DNA from: an uncultured Bacilli bacterium
GTDB lineage: Bacteria > Bacillota_I > Bacilli_A > ML615J-28 > CAG-313
Length of the DNA: 64,000 nt
Reading direction: 5' to 3'
Assembly (NCBI GenBank): GCA_934140285.1
Contig: CAKPBI010000003.1
Coordinates: 124,001-188,000, forward strand
Part shown: positions 53,424-62,096 of the stretch, piece by piece
Numbering within the stretch: the stretch's first letter is position 1
Layout: every line of letters starts with the position of its first letter
Notes under the pieces: generated by a model
Told to the model about the DNA's origin: nothing
Databases searched by the model: none
Seen by the model: only the letters and a program-made list of their open reading frames with translations
Program-made: the position numbers and the translations under genes

Positions 53424-54821
53424 ATGACTCAGACAGAACAATTAGAAAAAGGAAGAATTCTTCCTTTAGTATTTAAATTAACAATACCTGCAGTTATTGC
53501 TCAATTAATAACTTTCCTTTATAATATTGTCGATAGAATGTATGTCGCAAAAATTGAAGGACACGGAATGGAGGCTTTAGCTGCTCTTGGTGTTGTATTG
53601 CCCATAACATTAATAATGACAGCTTTCGCAAATCTTATTGGTCTTGGTGGATCTCCAAGAGCAAGCATGAAATTAGGAGAAAAAAATATTGAAGAAGCAA
53701 ATAATATTTTCAATACTTCTTTTGTTCTATTATTTTTAATCGGTATTATCTTATGCATTATTCCTATATGCCTTGCTGAAGAGATAGTAACAATATTTGG
53801 ATGTCCCCCATCATCAATTGCTTTTGCGACATCTTATTTAAAAATCTATGCGATTGGAGCCTTGTTTCTAACTTTATCCCAAGGATTAAATCCTTTTATA
53901 ACAGCTCAAGGTTACTCTATTACGGCGATGCTTTCAACCTTGATTGGAGCAGTTATTAATATTGTACTTGACCCAATTTTTATTTTTACTCTTAATATGG
54001 GAGTAGACGGGGCTGCTCTCGCAACAATCATTTCTCAACTTATATCGTTTATTTGGATTGTTTTATTTTTTACATCTAAAAAAAGTATCTTCAAATTTAA
54101 TATTAAACAAATGAAATTAAATGGAAAAAGAATTTTTAGTATTCTATCTTTAGGGTTCTCTCCATTTATTATGACCATTACAGAATGTGCAATTCAAATT
54201 GTTTTTAACATTAACCTCAATGCTTCAACCCTTGGAGATAAAGACTACACTGCAGCTTTAACCATAATGCTTAGTGCCTTACAGTTAATATCACTCCCTT
54301 TAAATGGATTAGGATATGGTATGCAACCATTTATTAGCTATAACTATGGTATGGGAAATGCTAAAAGATTAATAGAAGGAGTTAAAACGGTAACCATAAT
54401 TGCCTTTGTTTTCGCAATTCTAACTTGGTCACTTTCCCTTTTATTTCCTGAAATATATGCATATATGTTTAACGCAAGCCCAAGTGTTACTAAAATTGTC
54501 AAATCTTATTGTCCATTCTTTTTGATGGGGTCAATTATGTTCTTTGTTCAAATGACACTTCAAAATATTAATGTTGCCTTAGGACAAGCAGCGTCAGCGT
54601 TAATTCTTGCAGTAAATAGAAAAGTGATAATCTTAATCCCGCTTTGTTTCATCTTAACTCATTTTTTAGGATTTAAAGGAGTTTACATGTCAGAAGGCAT
54701 TGCGGATCTAGTAGCTGGAGCGATTACAACCATTGTAATATTTACCACTTTTCCTAAAGTATTTAAGAAAAGAGAACTAGAAGTACAAAAACAAAATGGA
54801 GGTGTAATTAATGAATTATAA
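53424..54821 (+). CDS. MATE family efflux transporter
   Basis: 465 aa, twelve membrane segments, DinF/NorM-like. N-terminal LPLVFKLTIPAVIAQLITFLYNIVDRMYVA and the repeat at mid-protein (GFSPFIMTITECAIQIVFNINL) show the two-lobed MATE fold; GLGYGMQPFISYNYGMGN is strongly conserved. Exports drugs or metabolites using a Na+ or H+ gradient. Ends 11 bases inside the next gene. Confidence 0.95.
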   Translation: MTQTEQLEKGRILPLVFKLTIPAVIAQLITFLYNIVDRMYVAKIEGHGMEALAALGVVLPITLIMTAFANLIGLGGSPRASMKLGEKNIEEANNIFNTSFVLLFLIGIILCIIPICLAEEIVTIFGCPPSSIAFATSYLKIYAIGALFLTLSQGLNPFITAQGYSITAMLSTLIGAVINIVLDPIFIFTLNMGVDGAALATIISQLISFIWIVLFFTSKKSIFKFNIKQMKLNGKRIFSILSLGFSPFIMTITECAIQIVFNINLNASTLGDKDYTAALTIMLSALQLISLPLNGLGYGMQPFISYNYGMGNAKRLIEGVKTVTIIAFVFAILTWSLSLLFPEIYAYMFNASPSVTKIVKSYCPFFLMGSIMFFVQMTLQNINVALGQAASALILAVNRKVIILIPLCFILTHFLGFKGVYMSEGIADLVAGAITTIVIFTTFPKVFKKRELEVQKQNGGVINEL

Positions 54822-55341
54822 AATTTCTTTTCACAAAAACTATAGAGGACAAACCACTGATGTTTGGTATAATAAATTTAAAACATTAACCTTTGGTCTT
54901 TTGGTCTTTTTCATCTTTTTTATTTTAGGTGTTTATCTATCATTTATTGATTACAATAGAGTTATAACAAGAAGTAGTAAATTCTGGGGTTATATTTGTT
55001 TTGTTATATCGATAATTAGTTTATTCTTAAGTCCTTTTCTTGCTTTATTTAAAAAAGTTAACAAAGGTTTTATTGAAATGATATCTTTTACTTTTATGAA
55101 AGAAGAAGATAGTGATGAATGGAAATGTTTAGTGGAAGGACCTAAAAGAAAAGAATATTTTAAGGAAGAATATAATATAAATATGATAACTAAAAATAAA
55201 AGATACTTTGTCATAAGTATGATTGGAGGAGATACTTATTATATCCCTTCAAGAGTCTTAAATGAACATGAAACAGACTTCTTAAGAAATACATTACAAG
55301 AAATAAAAGAAAAAAGAACGATAAAAACTAATAATAAATAA
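54811..55341 (+). CDS. Hypothetical membrane protein, YcxB-like
   Basis: 176 aa with two membrane segments (about 28-50, 60-83), then a cytosolic beta-rich tail (YNINMITKNKRYFVISMIGGDTYYIPSRVLNEHE) resembling the YcxB-type domain. GGAGGTG lies upstream within the MATE gene, indicating coupled translation. Role unknown. Confidence 0.65.
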   Translation: MNYKISFHKNYRGQTTDVWYNKFKTLTFGLLVFFIFFILGVYLSFIDYNRVITRSSKFWGYICFVISIISLFLSPFLALFKKVNKGFIEMISFTFMKEEDSDEWKCLVEGPKRKEYFKEEYNINMITKNKRYFVISMIGGDTYYIPSRVLNEHETDFLRNTLQEIKEKRTIKTNNK

Positions 55342-55410
55342 TTATATACTTGTAATCAAAACTTAAGTATGATATAATTATAAATGAATTAAAATTAGGG
55401 AGGAAGAAAA

Positions 55411-55854
55411 ATGAATTATTGTCGTAAATGTGGACTTGAACTAAAACAAGATGATAGTTTCTGTCCAAACTGTGGTACTGACCTTACCGAAAATGAAGAA
55501 AGAAAATTTAAAGAAGCTGAAGTTTCTGAAATGTCAAAAGAGGAGAAAAACAGAAAAGCTTGGATACCACTTACACTGGGAATCCTTGCATTGATTAACA
55601 CAATACTTTATGTTGTAATGATAGTTACTGAGCGTAGTAATCGTTGTTGTGTTGTAGATCGAGGAATTACCTATCTAATACTTATTAATGTGCTATGTGG
55701 TGTGGGACTCTCATATTTATTTTCAATTATTACAGGAATTAAATATTTAAAGCATAATGGTGTTTTATCCAAAATATCTTTAATAGGATTAATATTAGGA
55801 TCAGTTGCTACGCTTACAATGATGTTATTAGTTTTATTTATATACTTTGTATAA
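55411..55854 (+). CDS. Zinc-ribbon membrane protein
   Basis: 147 aa. The N-terminus has a zinc ribbon, CRKCGLELKQDDSFCPNCGTDL (two CxxC pairs), then an acidic linker and two membrane segments (about 48-68, 85-112) plus a third at the end, close to the DUF4190 layout. GGGAGGAAG precedes the start. One of two adjacent zinc-ribbon genes. Confidence 0.75.
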   Translation: MNYCRKCGLELKQDDSFCPNCGTDLTENEERKFKEAEVSEMSKEEKNRKAWIPLTLGILALINTILYVVMIVTERSNRCCVVDRGITYLILINVLCGVGLSYLFSIITGIKYLKHNGVLSKISLIGLILGSVATLTMMLLVLFIYFV

Positions 55855-55877
55855 AAACTAAAGAAAGGAAGAAAAAA

Positions 55878-56216
55878 ATGAAATATTGTAAAAATTGTGG
55901 TCAAGAATTACCAGAAGAAGCAGATTTTTGTTCAAACTGTGGTGCGCAATGCTATTACAAAGTTGAACCAACTCATCAACCTCAATCAAATGCTAATGAA
56001 GGTTCAACATTAAAAACTTTAGCCTTAGTATTTATGATTATTGCAACAGTTATTTCAGGATTTGCGATTATACCGCTTTGTTGGTGTATTCCTATGACTG
56101 TTTATTATTCAAAAAGAATTAAAACTGGTGAACCTATAGATATAGGATTTAAAATTTGCACATTATTATTTGTTAGTACATTATCAGGAATCTTAATGCT
56201 TGTTGATAATAAATAA
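55878..56216 (+). CDS. Zinc-ribbon membrane protein, second copy
   Basis: 112 aa. CKNCGQELPEEADFCSNCGAQC repeats the zinc ribbon of the preceding gene, followed by two membrane segments (about 45-70, 88-108) as in the SHOCT/TM2-like small proteins. It lies 23 bases downstream with AAAGGAAG before the ATG, so the two are one operon. Confidence 0.75.
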   Translation: MKYCKNCGQELPEEADFCSNCGAQCYYKVEPTHQPQSNANEGSTLKTLALVFMIIATVISGFAIIPLCWCIPMTVYYSKRIKTGEPIDIGFKICTLLFVSTLSGILMLVDNK

Positions 56217-56219
56217 TAA

Positions 56220-56333
56220 GTTAAGCATTGGCTTGCTCCTACATACAATAGTTGGTTTTTCCATCTTGCTGTTGAAGTACCAGATATTGAAGCATCAAAT
56301 ACTAGGTGGGAACCAGTGATAGATAAAGAATAG
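56220..56333 (+). pseudogene. Remnant of a lost gene
   Basis: A 37-codon open stretch without a start codon reads KHWLAPTYNSWFFHLAVE then VPDIEASNTRWEPVIDKE and a stop. Its composition (Trp, Pro, Phe) is unlike random AT-rich intergenic DNA and looks like the C-terminus of a real protein. I cannot name the family. The remainder of the gap to 56491 holds the gpmA promoter and leader. Confidence 0.45.
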
Positions 56334-56362
56334 CAAAAATTAAAATAATTTTGTAAATACTA

Positions 56363-56391
56363 TTGATTTTAATAAACGTTAGTGCTATAAT
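56363..56391 (+). promoter_or_regulatory. Promoter of gpmA
   Basis: TTGATT (56363-56368), 17 bases, TATAAT (56386-56391). The ~90-base leader contains GAAAAGA/TCTTTTC and GTTAG/CTAAC hairpins. Confidence 0.7.
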
Positions 56392-56491
56392 ATTAAGTGT
56401 AGTGAACATCTAATATTATGGCACTAAAATTTTAGAAAAGATGTCTTTTCTTTAAACAATATAGTTAGCAATAACTAACAGAAGAGGTAAT

Positions 56492-57244
56492 ATGGCAAAC
56501 AAAACATTAGTATTAATAAGACATGGTGAAAGTGTATGGAATAAAGCTAATTTATTCACAGGTTGGACAGATGTAGATCTTTCAGAAAATGGTAAAAAAG
56601 AAGCAGATCTTGCTGGTAAAACCTTAAAAGAAAATGGATATGATTTTGATATTTGTTATACATCATATCTAAAACGTGCAATCCACACTTTAAATCATGT
56701 ACTTGAAGCACTAGATTTAGAGTATTTACCAGTCATCAAAAACTGGCGATTAAATGAAAGGCACTATGGAGCTTTACAAGGATTAAACAAGAGTGAAACG
56801 GCTGAAAAGTATGGGGAAGAGCAAGTAAAAATATGGCGTCGTTCCTTCGATGTTCGTCCTCCTGTATTAGAAAAAACAGATGAGCGTGCACCAATTAATC
56901 AAAAAATGTATAGCAAAGAAAATCAAGATGAACTTCCACTTACAGAAAGTTTGAAAGATACGATTAAAAGAGTAGTTCCATACTATGAAAATGAAATAAA
57001 ACCACATCTTGAAAATAATGAAAAAGTCTTAATTGTCGCTCATGGCAACTCATTAAGAGCACTAGTAATGTACTTAGAACACCTAACAAAAGAAGAAATT
57101 ATCGGTCTAAACATTCCCACTGGTATTCCTCTAGTTATAGAATTTGATGATAATTTCAATGTTGTAAAAAAGGAATTCTTAGGTGATCAGTCTTTAATTG
57201 CAGCTAAAATGAATCAAGTCGCAAATCAAGGTAAAGCTCACTAA
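56492..57244 (+). CDS. gpmA: 2,3-bisphosphoglycerate-dependent phosphoglycerate mutase
   Basis: Interconverts 3- and 2-phosphoglycerate in glycolysis and gluconeogenesis. At 250 aa it is the normal length for dPGM. Motifs are intact: LVLIRHGESVWNKANLFTGWTDVDLSE with the phospho-His at residue 11, the Arg/Glu pair in LNERHYGALQGLNKSE, and VAHGNSLRALVMYLEHL with the second catalytic His. GAGGT lies upstream and a strong terminator follows, so it is transcribed alone. Confidence 0.97.
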   Translation: MANKTLVLIRHGESVWNKANLFTGWTDVDLSENGKKEADLAGKTLKENGYDFDICYTSYLKRAIHTLNHVLEALDLEYLPVIKNWRLNERHYGALQGLNKSETAEKYGEEQVKIWRRSFDVRPPVLEKTDERAPINQKMYSKENQDELPLTESLKDTIKRVVPYYENEIKPHLENNEKVLIVAHGNSLRALVMYLEHLTKEEIIGLNIPTGIPLVIEFDDNFNVVKKEFLGDQSLIAAKMNQVANQGKAH

Positions 57245-57249
57245 CAAAT

Positions 57250-57300
57250 AAAAAAAGATATACTAACAATGAATAAAAAATCGGTTAGTGTATCTTTTTT
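57250..57300 (+). terminator. Terminator of gpmA
   Basis: AAAAAAGATATACTAAC (57251-57267) pairs with GTTAGTGTATCTTTTTT (57284-57300) with one wobble. Confidence 0.9.
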
Positions 57301-57413
57301 AACTTTACTTTTTTCTTCAAATATGATAAAATAAATATATAAAAATTAATTATATTTTTAAAATTATAATCAACAAATAGGAAAAAATTAAGTAACAAAG
57401 AAAGGAAAAAACA

Positions 57414-58121
57414 ATGAAAAAGGCAATAAATATCATAAAATCTATTCCTTGGTATGGCTGGGTTTTATCAATTGGATTATTTTTACTTCAGTATTTTTTA
57501 TATTTACTTGCCCCTATAATATCCAATGCTTTAGGTCTAACTCCACTTTGTCCTAAAATTGATAAACTAGATAACTTAATACCACAAGTTAAAATATTTG
57601 TGATACCTTATGTTTTCTCATATGTCTTTTGGATTTGTGGAAACCTTGCAATATCAATTACCTCCAAAGACAATTTCATAAACTATATTATAAGTTTAGT
57701 CTTTGCTTATTTAATAGGTTTTCTAATTTTTATCTTTTTCCCTACTTATATTTCAAGAGTAGATGAAGGTTTATATAAAACCCTAGGTAATGATTTATTA
57801 TCAAATATTCTTAAAATAGTTTATGATAATGATGGTAAAGAAGTAGGACTAAATTTATTTCCTAGTTACCACTGCTTAATTAGTACTTATTGTTATTTAG
57901 GAATTAGAAAGCAAAAAAACATAAATAAAAAATTTAAAATTTATACAATTATTATGACAGCATTAATCTGTTTATCAACACTTTTTACTAAACAACATTA
58001 TTTTCTAGATATGATTTGTGGTATTTCCATTAGTATCTTTACATATTCTATTGTAAAACTAATAAATCCAGCAAATAAATTAATTGAAAAAACAAACCAA
58101 GAAATGAAAGGAACATTATGA
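57414..58121 (+). CDS. PAP2-superfamily membrane phosphatase / phosphotransferase
   Basis: 235 aa with six membrane segments. The PAP2 signature is split as usual: FPSYHC (about 151-156) and TKQHYFLDMICG (about 187-198, with the catalytic His and Asp). The shape is that of inositolphosphotransferase/Aur1-like members that act on lipid phosphates at the outer face of the membrane. Its end overlaps the next gene by 4 bases (ATGA), linking the two. Confidence 0.85.
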   Translation: MKKAINIIKSIPWYGWVLSIGLFLLQYFLYLLAPIISNALGLTPLCPKIDKLDNLIPQVKIFVIPYVFSYVFWICGNLAISITSKDNFINYIISLVFAYLIGFLIFIFFPTYISRVDEGLYKTLGNDLLSNILKIVYDNDGKEVGLNLFPSYHCLISTYCYLGIRKQKNINKKFKIYTIIMTALICLSTLFTKQHYFLDMICGISISIFTYSIVKLINPANKLIEKTNQEMKGTL

Positions 58122-58987
58122 TTTACTATTATAAGAAAAACCGTAATATTCAAGATAGATTAGTTGATGGTCTTCTATTTGGCGAAAAAGTCTTAGGAAA
58201 AAAAGTATTCAATAAAGACGGGTCTCCTTCTAAATTCTACCTAAAACAAGGTAAAAACTATGAAATAGATTCAAAACTAAAAGAATTATTTAATTTGTCA
58301 GAAATTGATAAAAATATTTACCTAATGGATTCAGGAAAACCAGGTAAAGTAATTATCTATGTTCATGGAGGGGCGTATTGGTTACAACCATTATTTTTCC
58401 ATTACCGAATGATTCATAATATTATCAAAGAAACTGGTGGTGTATGTATAATTCCCATTTATCCTAAAGCTCCTTATGCTACATATAAAGATGTTTATGC
58501 TTTTATTGAACCTATCTTAGATAAATATGTAAAAATGGTAGGACTTGAAAATATCATTTTAATGGGAGATTCAGCTGGTGGTGGTTTTATCATTTCTTTA
58601 GGAATGAAACTAGAAAATGAAAACAAAGATGCTCCAAAGATTATCGCAATCTCACCATGGCTTAATCTTAATTGTACAAATAATGTTTATGATCCAATGT
58701 TAAAAGCGGATGTTTTAACTAAGCAAGGAAAGATATATGCGGATAATCTTCCCCTAGATAGTCCTTTGATTTCTCCATTGTTTGGTGATGCAAGTAAACT
58801 AAAAGATGTAATGATAATAACAGGTACTCATGATATACTATCCAAAGATGCAATTGCTTTTGAAAAGAAAAATCCTCAAGTTAATGTTTATGTCTATCCT
58901 AAAAGAAATCACGATTTCCCTCTATACCCAATAGGTAGTGGATCAACTGATGCAATAGAAAAAATAATAAATAAAATAAAAGAATAA
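58118..58987 (+). CDS. Alpha/beta hydrolase (HSL-type esterase/lipase)
   Basis: 289 aa, no signal peptide. The oxyanion loop is YVHGGAYW, the nucleophile elbow GDSAGGG (Ser in G-D-S-A-G), Asp probably in GTHDIL, and the catalytic His in RNHDFPLY. This matches the hormone-sensitive-lipase group of carboxylesterases. Overlap with the PAP2 gene suggests a shared role in lipid turnover, but that is only inferred. Confidence 0.88.
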   Translation: MIYYYKKNRNIQDRLVDGLLFGEKVLGKKVFNKDGSPSKFYLKQGKNYEIDSKLKELFNLSEIDKNIYLMDSGKPGKVIIYVHGGAYWLQPLFFHYRMIHNIIKETGGVCIIPIYPKAPYATYKDVYAFIEPILDKYVKMVGLENIILMGDSAGGGFIISLGMKLENENKDAPKIIAISPWLNLNCTNNVYDPMLKADVLTKQGKIYADNLPLDSPLISPLFGDASKLKDVMIITGTHDILSKDAIAFEKKNPQVNVYVYPKRNHDFPLYPIGSGSTDAIEKIINKIKE

Positions 58988-59000
58988 ATGAGGTGATTAT

Positions 59001-59519
59001 ATGAATGAAACTTTAAACACCCTTCTTACAAGAAGAAGCATTAGAAAATTTAAACCTGAAATGGTAGATGAAAGTATTCTTGATGAAATAATGAAAGCAG
59101 GAACTTTCGCTCCAACTGGAATGGGAAAACAAAGTCCAATTATTATTTGTATTAAAGATCCAGAACTTCTTGATGAGATAAGAAAAGAAAACGCAAAAAT
59201 AATGAATAGAGTAGGAGTAGATCCTTTTTATGGAGCTCCAGTCATCATCATGGTTATTGCTTTAAATGTACCAACTGCCGTATATGATGGTAGTTGTGTT
59301 ATTGACAACATCATGAATGCAGCTTGGTCACTTGGCGTTGGCTCATGTTGGATTCACCGTGCCAAAGAAGAAATGGAATCTCCATTTGGTAAAAAACTTC
59401 TAGAAAAACTAAATCTAGAAGGTGACTACATTGGCATTGGTCATGTGGCTTTAGGGTACATTGAAGGTGATGTTCCAAATCCAAAGCCAAGAAAAGAAAA
59501 TTGGATATACAAATTATAA
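59001..59519 (+). CDS. Nitroreductase family protein
   Basis: 172 aa. LLTRRSIRKFKPEMVDESIL is the FMN-binding start of the family, AGTFAPTGMGKQSP the second contact, and SLGVGSCWIHR and HVALGYIEGD the C-terminal signature. A small FMN-dependent NAD(P)H oxidoreductase of the cytosol; its natural substrate is unknown. GAGGTGAT precedes the start, 13 bases after the esterase gene. Confidence 0.9.
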   Translation: MNETLNTLLTRRSIRKFKPEMVDESILDEIMKAGTFAPTGMGKQSPIIICIKDPELLDEIRKENAKIMNRVGVDPFYGAPVIIMVIALNVPTAVYDGSCVIDNIMNAAWSLGVGSCWIHRAKEEMESPFGKKLLEKLNLEGDYIGIGHVALGYIEGDVPNPKPRKENWIYKL

Positions 59520-59528
59520 TTAAAGAAA

Positions 59529-59563
59529 AAGGTACCATTTCACAAGAAATGATACCTTATTTT
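59529..59563. terminator. Bidirectional terminator
   Basis: AAGGTA-CCATTTC (59529-59541) pairs with GAAATG-ATACCTT (59546-59558), flanked by A and T runs. It lies between the nitroreductase gene and the convergent TetR gene. Confidence 0.85.
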
Positions 59564-60128
59564 AGAATCTTTTTTGTTGAAAACTTCTAATCCAATCTTT
59601 AGTATAAAGATATAACTCTTCAAGAGTAATCGTTGTATAATCGCGACAATACTTAACATATTCACAAATCAATCCTTCAATGAAGATGGTTATTTCAACA
59701 TTCATATGTGTCTTATTCTTTATAAGAGGATCATTATTACAAATCTCTAAAATCTTGTTAATCGCAAGAGTTGTAAGTCTTCTTGTTGAAAAAATAAAAT
59801 CATTAGATTTACAAAGTAAACGATAGTTGTAATTGTTATCATTAATAAAACTAAAGAATACTTCGATGAAGGCCTCAATAGAATTAGAATTAAGTAAAGT
59901 GGCATTATCAAAGAAATGAGAAATTAACTCATTTTCATAGTCTTCAGCAACTCCATAAATGTCATCATAATGAGAATAGAAAGTACCACGACTAATGTCA
60001 GCGCGTTCACATAATTCTTTAACGGAAATATTGCTTAATTCTTTTTTTTCTGATAACATTTCAGCGAAAACATTTTTAATGAGAGTTCTTGTTTTAAAAG
60101 AAGAGTTATTTAAGTTCTTAGCTTTCAT
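59562..60128 (-). CDS. TetR/AcrR-family transcriptional regulator
   Basis: ~188 aa. The N-terminus is the TetR helix-turn-helix (LIKNVFAEMLSEKKELSNISVKELCERADISRGTFYSHY), followed by a ligand domain with the TetR_C features common in Firmicutes. I take the ATG at 60128, preceded by AGGGGA at good distance, rather than the TTG at 60134. It is divergent from the ABC exporter operon and is very likely its repressor. Confidence 0.9.
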   Translation of the reverse strand: MKAKNLNNSSFKTRTLIKNVFAEMLSEKKELSNISVKELCERADISRGTFYSHYDDIYGVAEDYENELISHFFDNATLLNSNSIEAFIEVFFSFINDNNYNYRLLCKSNDFIFSTRRLTTLAINKILEICNNDPLIKNKTHMNVEITIFIEGLICEYVKYCRDYTTITLEELYLYTKDWIRSFQQKRF

Positions 60129-60265
60129 GTACAAATCCCCTAACAGTGTTCACATTTAGACAGCAAAAACTGTTGTGTCCTTTCTTTTTCTTATCAACAA
60201 TATTATAATAGATGTAATTTTAAAAGTCAACAAGGATAATAATTTTTTAAGAAGGAAGTGAAATA
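60129..60265. promoter_or_regulatory. Divergent control region of tetR and the ABC exporter
   Basis: Minus-strand promoter for the regulator: TTGACT (60230-60225), 17 bases, TATAAT (60207-60202). The same ATTATAAT (60202-60209) can act as -10 towards the ABC genes. Candidate operators are the inverted repeat GACAG (60159-60163) / CTGTTGTGTC (60170-60179) and AACAGTGTT (60142-60150), which recurs inverted as AACTGTT nearby. This arrangement suits repression of both directions by the TetR protein. Confidence 0.5.
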
Positions 60266-61198
60266 ATGCATATTATTGAAGTTCAAAATTTAACAAAAGA
60301 TTACGGTCATGGCCGTGGTGTATTTGATGTCAGCATCCATGTAGATAAAGGTGAAGTCTTTGGTTTTTTAGGACCTAATGGAGCTGGTAAATCTACTACC
60401 ATCCGTCATTTAATGGGATTTTCCAAACCTGATAAAGGAAGTACAAAAATAGAGGGATATGAAACATTTAATAAGTACTATGAAATTTTAAATCATGTTG
60501 GTTACATTCCAGGTGAAATTGCTCTACCTCAAGGATTAACGGGATGGGAATTTTTAAGGATGATGCAAGACCTCCAAAAAATTCATGATGAGAAACGTTT
60601 AAACTATTTGCTTGATTTATTCGAACTAAATGATATCATCTTAAAAGATGAAACCAAAAGAATGAGTCTTGGTATAAAAAGAAAACTAGCAATTGTTGCG
60701 GCATTCATGTCTGACCCTGATGTCTTGATTCTTGATGAACCAACCAGTGGGCTTGACCCCGTAATGCAAGAAGTGTTTGTTAAATTCATTCATGAAGAAA
60801 AGAAACGTGGTAAAACCATTCTTTTATCAAGTCATATCTTTTCTGAAATTGATTCAACATGTGATAGAATTGCGATAATCAAGGATGGAAGAATTGTCTC
60901 GGAATTCATCGCTAATGACTTAAAACACGCAACAAGAAAATTCTATACCATTGAGTTTAACACAAATAATGACTTAACCGAATTCTTAGATAAAGTTAGA
61001 AGACTAAGCTCTTTTCAAATCTACAATGAAGAAGAAACAAAATGCTTTATTTCCATTGAAGATAAAGAACTTAACAATTTAATTGATTTACTATCTGAAT
61101 ATGAAGTAAAAACATTCAGTAACAAACGTGAATCTCTAGAAGATTACTTTATGAAGTTCTATAAAGAAGATAGAGATTATGGAGGTGCCATAAAATGA
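60266..61198 (+). CDS. ABC exporter ATP-binding protein, first
   Basis: 310 aa. Walker A GPNGAGKSTT (about 36-45), an altered signature (KRMSLGIKRK, where LSGGQ is replaced by MSLGI), Walker B VLILDEPTSGLD and H-loop LLSSH. The CcmA/drug-type ATPase pairs with an ABC-2 permease. GAAGGAAGTG precedes the start, and its end overlaps the second ATPase by 4 bases (ATGA). Under TetR control. Confidence 0.92.
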   Translation: MHIIEVQNLTKDYGHGRGVFDVSIHVDKGEVFGFLGPNGAGKSTTIRHLMGFSKPDKGSTKIEGYETFNKYYEILNHVGYIPGEIALPQGLTGWEFLRMMQDLQKIHDEKRLNYLLDLFELNDIILKDETKRMSLGIKRKLAIVAAFMSDPDVLILDEPTSGLDPVMQEVFVKFIHEEKKRGKTILLSSHIFSEIDSTCDRIAIIKDGRIVSEFIANDLKHATRKFYTIEFNTNNDLTEFLDKVRRLSSFQIYNEEETKCFISIEDKELNNLIDLLSEYEVKTFSNKRESLEDYFMKFYKEDRDYGGAIK

Positions 61199-62094
61199 GT
61201 TTAATTGAATTACATGATTTAACGAAAGATTATGGAGAAAAAAAGGGGATCTTTAATCTAAATCTAAACATTGAAAAAGGAGAAATGGTTGGATTTGTTG
61301 GAACTAATGGTTCTGGTAAAACAACAACCATCCGTAATATCTTAGGTTTTATTAAACCAACTAGTGGATCAGTATCTGTTAATGGACTTTCTTCATGGGA
61401 ACATTCAGCGGAGATTGCTAAAATGATTGGTTATGTACCTGGTGAAATTGCATTCCCTGATCTTCGTACCGGAACTGAATTCTTAAAATCACAAGCTGAA
61501 TTCTTACATTTAAAAGACATGAGTTATGCGAATGAACTAATTGAAAGATTACAACTTGATCCATCTGCTAACCTTAGACGTATGAGTAAGGGTATGAAAC
61601 AAAAAACAGCCTTAGTTGCTGCTTTAATGAATGATGCTCCAATAATCATCTTAGATGAACCAACGACAGGCCTAGATCCACTAATGCGACAAACCTTCCT
61701 TGATATCATCAAAGAAGAACACAAAAAAGGTAAAACCATCTTTATGAGTAGTCACAGCTTTGAAGAAATTGAATCAACCTGTGACAAAGTAGTTTTAATC
61801 AACAATGGTCATATCATTGATATTTGTAGTATGAATGAAATAAGAAATCGACCACAAGTAGAATTTAAAATTGAATTTTACAAAGCAGAAGATTATCAAA
61901 ACTTCCTAAATGAAGGATTTGAAATAATAAGAAGACAAGAACAATACAATCAAGTAACTATTCGTATCAATAAAAATGATACAACCAAACTTTTAAAAAC
62001 ACTTAAAAAATATATTGTAAAGTTTATATCGGAATTACCATATACACTTGAAATGCATTTTAGAAATATATTATTAAATAAGAAGGTGAATTAA
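61195..62094 (+). CDS. ABC exporter ATP-binding protein, second
   Basis: 299 aa with Walker A GTNGSGKTTT, signature-like RRMSKGMKQK, Walker B IIILDEPTTGLD and H-loop FMSSHS. A paralogue of the preceding ATPase (MxGFVGxNGxGK, GYVPGEIAxP shared), so the exporter probably works with an ATPase heterodimer. It ends 2 bases before the permease gene. Confidence 0.92.
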   Translation: MSLIELHDLTKDYGEKKGIFNLNLNIEKGEMVGFVGTNGSGKTTTIRNILGFIKPTSGSVSVNGLSSWEHSAEIAKMIGYVPGEIAFPDLRTGTEFLKSQAEFLHLKDMSYANELIERLQLDPSANLRRMSKGMKQKTALVAALMNDAPIIILDEPTTGLDPLMRQTFLDIIKEEHKKGKTIFMSSHSFEEIESTCDKVVLINNGHIIDICSMNEIRNRPQVEFKIEFYKAEDYQNFLNEGFEIIRRQEQYNQVTIRINKNDTTKLLKTLKKYIVKFISELPYTLEMHFRNILLNKKVN

Positions 62095-62096
62095 AA

